From the NCBI GenBank assembly GCA_944384285.1, contig CALWSX010000099.1:1-10704 (forward strand): a DNA stretch of 10,704 nucleotides. The letters run 5' to 3'. The position numbers and the translations under genes are program-made. The number at the start of each line of letters is the position of its first letter. The stretch's first letter is position 1. This DNA comes from an uncultured Lachnospiraceae bacterium (GTDB lineage Bacteria; Bacillota; Clostridia; Lachnospirales; Anaerotignaceae). Below the pieces are notes generated by a model. That model had not been told where the DNA came from and did not search any database. It saw only the letters and a list, made by a program, of their open reading frames with translations. This document shows, one piece after another, positions 4,410 through 10,704 of the stretch.

Positions 4410-6743
4410 TTATACAAGGTCATCAAGAGAAACAGTAACAGAATGTTTTACTCTGTCATCAACTTCTGCACGTTTTGCATCATTAAATCTGTCAAGTGTA
4501 CCTACAAGATATCCTGTTATTCTTCTGATTCTTTGGAAAGGAACATCGTTTTCGTCACTTCTTCCGCATTTTGGACATGTATCTCCTATAATTCCGTTAT
4601 ATCCGCATACAGGGTCTCTGTCAACAGGGTGATTAATAGAACCATATCCAATACCAACTTCTTTCATATGACGAACGACTTTTTCAAATGCATCAAGATT
4701 TTTAACAGGATCGCCATCAAGCTCAATATATGAAATATGTCCTGCATTTGTGAAAGCATGATAAGGCGCTTCGATATCAAGTTTTTTAAATGCGCTTATT
4801 GGATAGTATACAGGTACATGGAAGCTGTTTGTGTAATAGTCTTTGTCTGTTACGCCTTCAATTATACCAAATTTCTTTTTATCCATAGCTACAAATCTAC
4901 CTGAAAGACCTTCAGCAGGTGTAGCAAGAAGTGTAAAGTTTAATTTTCTCTTCTGAGATTCTTTATCAAGTCTTTCTCTCATATGCGCAATAATATCAAG
5001 ACCTAAGTTCTGAGCTGTTTCACTTTCTCCGTGGTGTGCTCCAACAAGTGCATATAATGTTTCAGCAAGACCGATAAATCCAACAGAAAGAGTTCCATGT
5101 TTAAGAACTTCTCTTACTTCATCATTATATTTGAGTTTTTCACTGTCAAGCCATACACCTTCACCCATAAGGAAAGGATAGTTATAAACTTTTTTCTTTG
5201 ATTGAACTTCAAGTCTTTCAAGAAGCTGATCAATAACAAGATCCATCTTCATATCAAGTTCTTTGAAGAACCATTCTATATTTTTATTAGCCATAATAGC
5301 TATTCTTGGAAGGTTAATAGTTGTAAAACTTAAATTACCTCTTCTGTCTGAAATTTCTTTTGTAGGGTCATAAACATTACCTATAACTCTTGTTCTGCAT
5401 CCCATATAAGCAATTTCTGTTTCTGGTGTACCTTTATATGCTTTTAAATTAAAAGGTGCATCTAAGAAAGAAAAGTTAGGGAAAAGGCGTTTTGCGCTTA
5501 CTCTGCATGCAAGTTTGAAAAGGTCATAGTTAGGTTCGCCTTCATTAAAGTTTACTCCTTCTTTTACTCTGAAAATCTGAATTGGAAAAATAGGAGTTTC
5601 ACCGTTTCCTAAACCTTGTTCTGTTGCAAGAAGCATATTTTTTATTACCATTCTGCCTTCTGTTGATGTATCCATACCATAGTTTACAGATGAGAAAGGT
5701 GTCTGAGCCCCTGCTCTTGAATGCATTGTATTAAGGTTATGAATAAGAGCTTCCATTGCCTGATAAGTAGCTCTGTCTGTTGATTTTACTGCTTTTTCTG
5801 ATGTATATTTCTGAATTTTGTCTACTTCTTCTTCAGAGAGTCCCTGTTCCATTAAAAGCTGTTTTTCTCTTGTTATATATTCTTCATTATAATCTATTGT
5901 AGGAACTAAGCCTTCACTTGCCAATGTATCAATAACTTTTTTAATTTTTTCGGAAGTATCCTCGCCTTCCAAAAGATCAAAAGCATTTCCTAAAAATGAA
6001 TAATATCTTTTTTTGTATGTTTTTCTTACACCGTCAGCAAGACCATAATCAAAGTTTACAATAGACTGTCCGCCATGCTGGTCATTTTGGTTTGACTGAA
6101 TAGCAATACATGCAAGTGATGAATAGCTTGCTATATCATTTGGCTCTCTTAAAACACCATGGCCTGTAGAAAAACCGCCTTTGAAAAGTCTTTTTATATC
6201 TATCTGGCAACATGTTGTTGTAAGAGTATAAAAATCAAGGTCATGAATATGGATATCGCCATTTATATGAGCCTTTGAATGTTCAGGTTTTAAAACAAAC
6301 ATCTGATTGAAATGTTTTGCGCCTTCTGTTCCGTATTTAAGCATAGCACCCATTGCTGTATTTCCATCAATGTTTGCATTCTCTCTTTTAATGTTGCTGT
6401 CAGTTGCGTCTGAATATGTTATGTCCTCAAAAGTTTTCATAAGACGTGTGTTCATATCTCTTACACGAGTTCTTTCAGCACGATACAATATGTAGGCTTT
6501 TGCTGTTCTTACATATCCATGTTCGATAAGGACTTTTTCTACTTCGTCCTGAATCTGCTCAACGGAAGGAGTCAATGTAGTTGTGTTATCAAAACTTTTT
6601 TCTACTTCATCAGCAAGAGATAAACATATCTCATAATCTTTTTTTCCTGTTGTAGCTTCAAAAGCTTTTTGTATAGCCTGTGCAATTTTTTCTTTATTAA
6701 ATTCTGTAGTTCTTCCGTCTCGCTTTACAATTGACTTTATCAT
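4410..6743 (-). CDS. nrdD: Anaerobic (class III) ribonucleoside-triphosphate reductase
   Basis: Reduces ribonucleoside triphosphates to deoxyribonucleotides without oxygen, using a glycyl radical and normally formate as reductant. The 777 residues begin with an ATP-cone (about 1-95; I-V-K-R-D-G-R), the allosteric site sensing ATP/dATP. The catalytic barrel includes G-D-I-H-I-H-D-L-D (162-170), the T-T-C-C-Q-I pair Cys178-Cys179, where the substrate-activating cysteine is expected, and Cys449 in Y-M-G-C-R-T-R-V. The C-terminus has a zinc-ribbon region with Cys713, Cys723 and Cys726, and the glycyl radical loop R-R-I-T-G-Y-L-V-G with Gly744. All key parts are present. The start has a strong RBS, AGAGGAGGA, 7 nt upstream. 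The gene forms an operon with nrdG. Two NrdR-box-like sites lie about 95-145 bp upstream, so repression by NrdR when deoxynucleotides are plentiful is likely. Confidence 0.97.
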   Translation of the reverse strand: MIKSIVKRDGRTTEFNKEKIAQAIQKAFEATTGKKDYEICLSLADEVEKSFDNTTTLTPSVEQIQDEVEKVLIEHGYVRTAKAYILYRAERTRVRDMNTRLMKTFEDITYSDATDSNIKRENANIDGNTAMGAMLKYGTEGAKHFNQMFVLKPEHSKAHINGDIHIHDLDFYTLTTTCCQIDIKRLFKGGFSTGHGVLREPNDIASYSSLACIAIQSNQNDQHGGQSIVNFDYGLADGVRKTYKKRYYSFLGNAFDLLEGEDTSEKIKKVIDTLASEGLVPTIDYNEEYITREKQLLMEQGLSEEEVDKIQKYTSEKAVKSTDRATYQAMEALIHNLNTMHSRAGAQTPFSSVNYGMDTSTEGRMVIKNMLLATEQGLGNGETPIFPIQIFRVKEGVNFNEGEPNYDLFKLACRVSAKRLFPNFSFLDAPFNLKAYKGTPETEIAYMGCRTRVIGNVYDPTKEISDRRGNLSFTTINLPRIAIMANKNIEWFFKELDMKMDLVIDQLLERLEVQSKKKVYNYPFLMGEGVWLDSEKLKYNDEVREVLKHGTLSVGFIGLAETLYALVGAHHGESETAQNLGLDIIAHMRERLDKESQKRKLNFTLLATPAEGLSGRFVAMDKKKFGIIEGVTDKDYYTNSFHVPVYYPISAFKKLDIEAPYHAFTNAGHISYIELDGDPVKNLDAFEKVVRHMKEVGIGYGSINHPVDRDPVCGYNGIIGDTCPKCGRSDENDVPFQRIRRITGYLVGTLDRFNDAKRAEVDDRVKHSVTVSLDDLV

Positions 6744-6837
6744 TAAATGATCCTCCTCTTTCCAAACATTCTAGATTTATATAAAACAAAATTACTTAAT
6801 TTTCCAAATATTACTAAAACAATATCTTTGCAATATA

Positions 6838-6853
6838 CTACAATATATTGTGT
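6838..6853. promoter_or_regulatory. NrdR box 1 (proximal to nrdD)
   Basis: CTACAATATATTGTGT matches the known NrdR-box consensus ACACWATATMTWGTGT at 14 of 16 positions and is largely palindromic. It lies 95 bp upstream of the nrdD start codon. The cognate regulator gene nrdR is in this window. Confidence 0.8.
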
Positions 6854-6869
6854 TCCGAGTAGCAACATA

Positions 6870-6885
6870 CACATATATATAGTAA
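6870..6885. promoter_or_regulatory. NrdR box 2 (distal to nrdD)
   Basis: CACATATATATAGTAA matches the central ten positions (WATATMTWGT) of the NrdR-box consensus, 10 of 16 overall. The left ACAC is present but shifted by one base. Its offset from box 1 is 32 bp, about three helical turns, which is the usual spacing of paired NrdR boxes. The spacing is the main support for this weaker site. Confidence 0.65.
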
Positions 6886-7007
6886 ATCTCTTTTTAAGCA
6901 ATGTCAATACGAATATATTTCAACGATATAAATTTTTAAGTTTAAAAAGCAAGAAATTTTGTAACATTTTTTTTGGCACAAATAAAAGTTTATACAACCA
7001 ATCTTAA

Positions 7008-7036
7008 TTGAAAAAAATATTTTTGTTATATATTCT
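7008..7036 (+). promoter_or_regulatory. Candidate promoter of the ymxH-like gene
   Basis: TTGAAA, 17 bases, then TATTCT, about 75 bp before the start codon. The -35 fits sigma-A well and the -10 matches 4 of 6. A second -10-like word, CATAAAAT at 7056-7063, resembles the sporulation sigma-E -10 but has no suitable -35. In such AT-rich DNA either could be chance. Confidence 0.35.
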
Positions 7037-7112
7037 TATTGATTTATTTTTTTATCATAAAATTACTGTTTTTTTAATAAAATATACTCAAGTTTAGTAA
7101 GGGGGGTTTTTA

Positions 7113-7367
7113 ATGACAACTTTTTGCCAATTTAAACAAAAAGAAGTAATAAGTGTAAAAGATGGGTGTAGATTTGGATATGTAATAGATTTAGAATTTG
7201 ATGAAAAATTCGGAAAAATATGTTCTATTATAGTTCCTTGCCCAGGAAAAGCACTCTTTTCATTTGGCAATGATAAAAATTTTAAAATCCCATGGGAATG
7301 TATATGCAAAATAGGTGATGACATTATACTTGTAAACATATCTCAAAATGACTCAAATTGCTGTTAA
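7113..7367 (+). CDS. YlmC/YmxH family PRC-barrel protein
   Basis: A small protein of 84 residues, normal for the family. Residues about 8-75 form one PRC-barrel beta domain. The hallmark is K-E-V-I-S-V-K-D-G-C-R-F-G-Y-V-I-D-L-E-F-D (10-30), then G-K-I-C-S-I-I-V-P and I-P-W-E-C-I-C-K-I-G-D-D-I-I-L-V (58-73). YlmC/YmxH proteins of Firmicutes are linked to sporulation but their molecular role is not known. Placement just before nrdR is a common clostridial arrangement. RBS AAGGGGGG sits 6 nt before ATG. It has several cysteines for so short a protein (Cys5, Cys19 and others, with two near the C-terminus). No signal peptide is seen, so it is cytoplasmic. Genes with their own promoter follow closely. 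Confidence 0.87.
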   Translation: MTTFCQFKQKEVISVKDGCRFGYVIDLEFDEKFGKICSIIVPCPGKALFSFGNDKNFKIPWECICKIGDDIILVNISQNDSNCC

Positions 7368-7371
7368 AGAC

Positions 7372-7400
7372 TTGTTTTGTTGCCATAATTTGATTATAAT
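7372..7400 (+). promoter_or_regulatory. Sigma-A-type promoter of nrdR
   Basis: TTGTTT, 17 bases, then a perfect TATAAT (7395-7400). It begins 4 bases after the stop of the ymxH-like gene and would give nrdR a leader of about 40 nt. nrdR can thus be expressed independently of its upstream neighbour. No NrdR box is seen here. Confidence 0.72.
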
Positions 7401-7448
7401 TAGTTCTGTATAAAGCTATTTTTACATATATCAAAGGGGTGGCAAAAT

Positions 7449-7922
7449 ATGAAATGTCCTTTCTGCAATTACGAAGATACAAAAGTTATAGACTCTCGCT
7501 CTCAAGATGACAACACAACAATCAAAAGACGTCGTCTTTGCGAAAAATGTGGAAAAAGATTTACAACTTATGAAAGAATTGATATTCTGCCTATTACTAT
7601 AATAAAAAAAGACGGTTCAAGAGAAATATTCGATAAAAATAAACTTATATCCGGAATACTTAAAAGCTGTAACAAACGTCCGGTTACAATGAAGCAAATT
7701 GAAGGACTTGTAGATGATATCGAAAACAAACTTTCAACCCTTCCGGAAAAAGAAGTTCCAAGCGATACTATCGGAAATATGGTTATGGACAGACTTAAAT
7801 ATCTTGATGAAGTAGCCTATGTACGCTTTGCTTCCGTTTACAGACAATTTAAAGATATAAATACATTTATGGACGAACTTGCAAAACTCCTAGTTGAAAA
7901 AAAAGATACCACTAATGATTAA
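7449..7922 (+). CDS. nrdR: Transcriptional repressor NrdR
   Basis: Represses ribonucleotide reductase genes in response to the ATP/dATP balance. The 157 residues are typical of the family. An N-terminal zinc ribbon has C-P-F-C (Cys3, Cys6) and C-E-K-C (Cys31, Cys34), with the basic stretch K-R-R-R (27-30) between them for DNA binding. Residues about 49-139 are an ATP-cone (I-I-K-K-D-G-S-R-E, then V-A-Y-V-R-F-A-S-V-Y), which binds ATP or dATP and sets the oligomeric state. Its expected target, a pair of NrdR boxes, lies about 560-610 bp away, upstream of nrdDG. RBS AAAGGGGTGG is 6 nt before ATG. The gene has its own sigma-A-type promoter and ends at a strong hairpin terminator. Confidence 0.96.
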   Translation: MKCPFCNYEDTKVIDSRSQDDNTTIKRRRLCEKCGKRFTTYERIDILPITIIKKDGSREIFDKNKLISGILKSCNKRPVTMKQIEGLVDDIENKLSTLPEKEVPSDTIGNMVMDRLKYLDEVAYVRFASVYRQFKDINTFMDELAKLLVEKKDTTND

Positions 7923-7928
7923 AAAATT

Positions 7929-7955
7929 AAACCGAAAGCTAAACGCTTTCGGTTT
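7929..7955. terminator. Terminator of nrdR, shared with the convergent transporter gene
   Basis: AAACCGAAAGC pairs with GCTTTCGGTTT (11-bp stem, loop TAAAC). Seven T follow on the plus strand, and a T-rich run lies beyond on minus. One arm overlaps the last codons of the minus-strand transporter gene, whose stop is in the loop region. Confidence 0.9.
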
Positions 7956-8844
7956 TTTTATATTTATTTCTTTTTAAATTAATATTTGTTTCTCCAATTA
8001 TGGTTGACAAAAGAACAAGTAAAGCCCCAACAATCTGGATAAATGACATTTCTTCATTTAAAAATACAGAAGCAAAGATAATCGCTGACACTGGATCAAG
8101 ATAACTTAAAACAGCAGCCGTTTGGCTTTTTAAATTTCCTATAGATGTAAAATATAACAAATAGGCAAACCCCGTATGTACAACACCAAGTATTAAAAGA
8201 ACAAAAAAATCAACACTCTTTACAGAAAGAGAATAAAAATTAGAAAATCCATCTGTAAAAAACACATATACTCCCATAACAACGGCTGAAATAAAAAGCT
8301 GTACCAAAGTCCTTTCTACACCACTTATATCTTTTAAAAATTTATTGAATATCACTATAAACGCATACAATACTGCGGCAACCAGCCCATAGAAAATACC
8401 CATTAACTCTCCTTTTTGAAAAGATAATGAGCCGGACCCCGTTATTAAAACCATTCCTATTACAGCTCCAATTATACATAATATCTTTTTTAAAGTAATT
8501 TTTTCTTTCAGCAAAAAAAATGATAATATCATTACTATTACAGGCGCCATATAGTAACAAATAGTCGCTGTAGAAACAGTTGTATATTTATAAGCCTCAA
8601 AAAGAAAAGTCCAATTTGCACCTAAAGCTATTCCAAGCGGAATAAGTATAATTATATTTTTCTTTATTCTTTTAAACGAAATATTTTTTGTAATAACAAA
8701 ACCATAAATAAACAAAAAAATACTTCCTATTACTCCTCTTACAAAAGAAATCTGAGAAGATGTTACAGATAATTTTTTTACAAATATACCGATAGAGCCA
8801 TAAATAAGCATGGCTATAATAAGATTTATTTTATTTTTATCCAT
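7939..8844 (-). CDS. EamA/DMT family membrane transporter
   Basis: A 301-residue polytopic inner-membrane protein of the drug/metabolite transporter superfamily. Two EamA repeats of about five helices each can be seen, roughly 4-135 and 147-285, giving ten membrane segments. The start I-Y-G-S-I-G-I-F-V-K, the central T-T-V-S-T-A-T-I-C-Y-Y-M-A-P-V, and the second-repeat equivalent S-Q-T-A-A-V-L-S-Y-L-D-P-V fit the family. Such proteins export or import amino acids, nucleotides or other small metabolites. The substrate cannot be told from sequence. The RBS AAAGGAGG lies 6 nt before the chosen ATG. An ATG 4 bases further upstream is out of frame. A good sigma-A-type promoter lies upstream. The C-terminal tail is lysine-rich, as expected for a cytoplasmic end. 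The gene is monocistronic, between nrdR and recJ, with no evident functional link to either. Confidence 0.9.
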   Translation of the reverse strand: MDKNKINLIIAMLIYGSIGIFVKKLSVTSSQISFVRGVIGSIFLFIYGFVITKNISFKRIKKNIIILIPLGIALGANWTFLFEAYKYTTVSTATICYYMAPVIVMILSFFLLKEKITLKKILCIIGAVIGMVLITGSGSLSFQKGELMGIFYGLVAAVLYAFIVIFNKFLKDISGVERTLVQLFISAVVMGVYVFFTDGFSNFYSLSVKSVDFFVLLILGVVHTGFAYLLYFTSIGNLKSQTAAVLSYLDPVSAIIFASVFLNEEMSFIQIVGALLVLLSTIIGETNINLKRNKYKKTESV

Positions 8845-8889
8845 TCATTTCCTCCTTTTACATTTTATTCAACAAAAATGTTATTTTGT

Positions 8890-8918
8890 ATTTTATATTA
8901 CTATGATAAATAGGTCAA
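8890..8918 (-). promoter_or_regulatory. Sigma-A-type promoter of the EamA transporter gene
   Basis: On the minus strand TTGACC, 17 bases, then TAAAAT. The -10 ends about 45 bases upstream of the start codon. Only 33 bases separate its -35 from that of the divergent recJ promoter. Confidence 0.75.
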
Positions 8919-8951
8919 GTATTAAAGTGAACATGTGTCCGTTCTTTTCCT

Positions 8952-8980
8952 TTGACTAAAATCATGTAATTAACTATAAT
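8952..8980 (+). promoter_or_regulatory. Sigma-A-type promoter of recJ
   Basis: TTGACT, 17 bases, then a perfect TATAAT (8975-8980), 37 bases before the recJ start codon. It is the best sigma-A match in the window. Confidence 0.82.
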
Positions 8981-9017
8981 TATTATAAAATCAGAATTTG
9001 TATCGGAGAAATAAAAA

Positions 9018-10704
9018 ATGAAATGGAGTATAAAAAGACATAAAATTTTACCGGAAAGTATTTCAAAAGACTTTTCAATAAGTATTCCTATGGCAACAGT
9101 TATTGCAAATAAAAATATTTACTCAAAAAAAGAAATATATGATTTCTTAATACCAGACCTTAAAAATCTTTCAGAAATGGAAAACATGAAAGATGCAAAA
9201 GATGCAGTCTATGAAATAATAAAAGGTATAAATCAGAACAAAAAGTTTGTAATTTACGGAGATTATGATGCAGACGGTATAACATCTACATATATTTTAT
9301 ATTCTTCTTTAAAAAAACTAAACGCAGATGTTTTTTATTATATACCGGACAGGCATACAGAAGGTTATGGACTTAATAAAAAAGCTATTTCTAAAATTAA
9401 AAATAAAGATGTTGATATTTTAATCACTTGTGATAATGGTATTGCTGCAATAGAAGAAATAGATTATGCAAAAGAACTTGGAATGACAGTTATTGTAACA
9501 GACCACCATGAACCAAGATACGCAGAAAAAAACGGAGAAAAAACAGATATTCTTCCAAAAGCAGATTTTATAGTAGATCCTAAACAAAAAGATTGCCCTT
9601 ACCCTTTTAAAGAAATGTGTGCGGCTGGAATAAGTTATCGCTTTGTAAAACTTCTTTATAAAAAATTAAACATATCTTTTGAAGATGAAACAGATTTAAT
9701 TGTTTTTGCAGGAATTGCAACTATATGCGATATAGTTGACCTTGTATCAGAAAACAGAATTTTAGCTCAAAATGCAATTAAAAATATTAAAAACACAAAA
9801 AACATAGGTCTTAATGCATTAATAGATATACTTGATTTACGCACAAAAGATATAAATGAATATCATATAGGAAATATTATAGGGCCTTGTATAAATGCAA
9901 CAGGAAGACTTGAAAAAGGAGATATTGCTGTTTCTCTTTTTACATCTACTAATGAAAAAGAAGCATTTAAAATCGCAAATTATATAAAAGATTTAAATAC
10001 TGAACGAAAAAGACTTACAGAAGAAAGCTTTTTTATGGCTGTTTCTGAAATTAAAGACAAAAATTTTGAAAACGAAAATCTTATATTTTTTAAAAGTGAC
10101 AAAACTCCGGAAAGTATTGCTGGAATCGTTGCCGGTCGTTTAAAAGAAAAATATTTTAAACCTTCTTTCGTACTTACTTTAAGTGACAATGTTTATAAGT
10201 GTTCTTCAAGAAGCATAGAAGGATACAATATTTTTGATGAACTTTTAAAATTTAAAAATTTATTTCTTAAATTTGGTGGTCACAGTATGGCGGCAGGTTT
10301 TTCAATTACACCTTCTAACCTCTTACTTTTAGAAAAAGGACTTAAAGAAAACTGTACGCTTACAAAAGATGATTTTATACCATCTTTAAGAATAGAAAAA
10401 CTATTATCTTTTGAAGAAATAGACCTTAATTTATGTGAAGAATTAAATTTTTTAAGACCTTTTGGGAAAGCTAATGACGAACCTCTTTTTGCAACAAAAA
10501 ATCTTTCTCTTAAAAAAATATCTTTCTTAAATAAAGGAACTCTTAAGTTTATTTTTTATGATAATCTTTCAGATATTGCTCTTGAAGGAATTATGTTTAA
10601 TTCTTATGAAAAATTCAAAAATCTTACAAAAGAATTGTACAATGATGAAAAATGGAGTAATATAGAAAACGGAGATACTAAAGGAATATTTCTTGATATA
10701 GTTT
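9018..10704 (+). CDS. recJ: RecJ-family single-stranded-DNA exonuclease (3' end cut)
   Basis: A DHH-superfamily 5'-to-3' single-strand DNA exonuclease, used in recombinational and mismatch repair. The frame is open for 562 codons to the window edge, so the C-terminus is missing. The DHH domain has Y-G-D-Y-D-A-D-G (80-87; Asp82, Asp84, Asp86), C-D-N-G (138-141) and T-D-H-H (161-164), which bind the catalytic Mn/Mg ions. The DHHA1 part has G-P-C-I-N-A-T-G-R-L (289-298), E-S-I-A-G-I-V-A-G-R-L (365-375) and F-G-G-H-S-M-A-A-G (419-427). R-P-F-G-K-A-N-D-E-P (480-489) opens the OB-fold region. Cys291 replaces the arginine usual in the G-P-R-I-N-A-A-G-R-L motif. The RBS GGAG is 9 nt before ATG, downstream of a strong promoter. 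Confidence 0.92.
   Translation, partial: MKWSIKRHKILPESISKDFSISIPMATVIANKNIYSKKEIYDFLIPDLKNLSEMENMKDAKDAVYEIIKGINQNKKFVIYGDYDADGITSTYILYSSLKKLNADVFYYIPDRHTEGYGLNKKAISKIKNKDVDILITCDNGIAAIEEIDYAKELGMTVIVTDHHEPRYAEKNGEKTDILPKADFIVDPKQKDCPYPFKEMCAAGISYRFVKLLYKKLNISFEDETDLIVFAGIATICDIVDLVSENRILAQNAIKNIKNTKNIGLNALIDILDLRTKDINEYHIGNIIGPCINATGRLEKGDIAVSLFTSTNEKEAFKIANYIKDLNTERKRLTEESFFMAVSEIKDKNFENENLIFFKSDKTPESIAGIVAGRLKEKYFKPSFVLTLSDNVYKCSSRSIEGYNIFDELLKFKNLFLKFGGHSMAAGFSITPSNLLLLEKGLKENCTLTKDDFIPSLRIEKLLSFEEIDLNLCEELNFLRPFGKANDEPLFATKNLSLKKISFLNKGTLKFIFYDNLSDIALEGIMFNSYEKFKNLTKELYNDEKWSNIENGDTKGIFLDIV

Larger units (their letters stand above)
6744..7112. other. Regulatory intergenic region between nrdD and the ymxH-like gene
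   Basis: This is 369 bases without a credible gene. It is very AT-rich and separates two divergently transcribed genes. It holds two NrdR-box-like sites at 6838-6853 and 6870-6885, the nrdD ribosome binding site near 6751-6759, a weak promoter candidate for the plus-strand gene (7008-7036) and that gene's RBS (AAGGGGGG, 7099-7106). I could not assign a single convincing -35/-10 pair for nrdD; several weak ones overlap the boxes. The short open frame at 6747-7007 on plus has no RBS or plausible composition and is not called. Confidence 0.75.

Noticed and set aside
6747..7007. 86-codon plus-strand frame in the nrdD upstream region
   Set aside because: It has no ribosome binding site and an irregular composition, and it runs through the NrdR boxes. 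It is chance openness in AT-rich DNA.
8928..8941. LexA/SOS-box-like sequence TGAACATGTGTCCG upstream of recJ
   Set aside because: It has three mismatches to the Firmicute box CGAACRNRYGTTYC. It lies between the two divergent promoters without overlapping either -10, and recJ is not a standard SOS gene.

Overview
The window is AT-rich DNA with tightly packed genes, strong purine-rich ribosome binding sites and a clostridial gene set: SigI/RsgI, anaerobic ribonucleotide reductase, NrdR and a YmxH-type PRC-barrel protein. It most likely comes from an anaerobic, low-GC Firmicute of class Clostridia, possibly spore-forming. Genus cannot be read from the sequence. No rRNA, tRNA, CRISPR, insertion sequence or phage gene was seen.

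Layout. (1) 1-834 (+): the 3' part or whole of an unrecognised protein with one Asp-box-like motif and a C-terminal coiled coil. It faces a minus-strand gene across a shared hairpin terminator. (2) 965-3730 (all minus): sigI, rsgI and a lipoprotein gene. This is a cell-envelope signalling module and the most unusual part of the window. RsgI ends in a 37-residue acidic tail (36 Asp, 1 Asn). The lipoprotein carries a second, free-standing RsgI-like ectodomain followed by three PepSY repeats. Upstream of sigI and of the lipoprotein gene lies the same promoter-like element, a C-run, 19 bases and CGTA, which resembles sigma-I promoters. This suggests SigI drives both its own operon and the lipoprotein. 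(3) 3900-6743 (minus): nrdD-nrdG, the oxygen-sensitive class III ribonucleotide reductase and its radical-SAM activase, ended by a clear terminator. (4) 6744-7112: a gene-free regulatory region with two NrdR-box-like sites 32 bp apart, upstream of nrdD. (5) 7113-7922 (+): a ymxH-like gene and nrdR, the repressor expected to bind those boxes. (6) 7939-8844 (minus): an EamA/DMT-type membrane transporter, convergent with nrdR and sharing its terminator. (7) 8845-9017: back-to-back sigma-A-type promoters. (8) 9018-10704 (+): a RecJ-family exonuclease cut by the window edge.

Two circuits can be read. In the first, NrdR senses ATP/dATP through its ATP-cone and should repress nrdDG, whose NrdD has its own ATP-cone for allosteric control. 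In the second, RsgI holds SigI at the membrane until its ectodomain reports an envelope signal. The poly-Asp tail and the lipoprotein with a duplicated ectodomain are the new elements and may set or tune that signal. Their function is inference.
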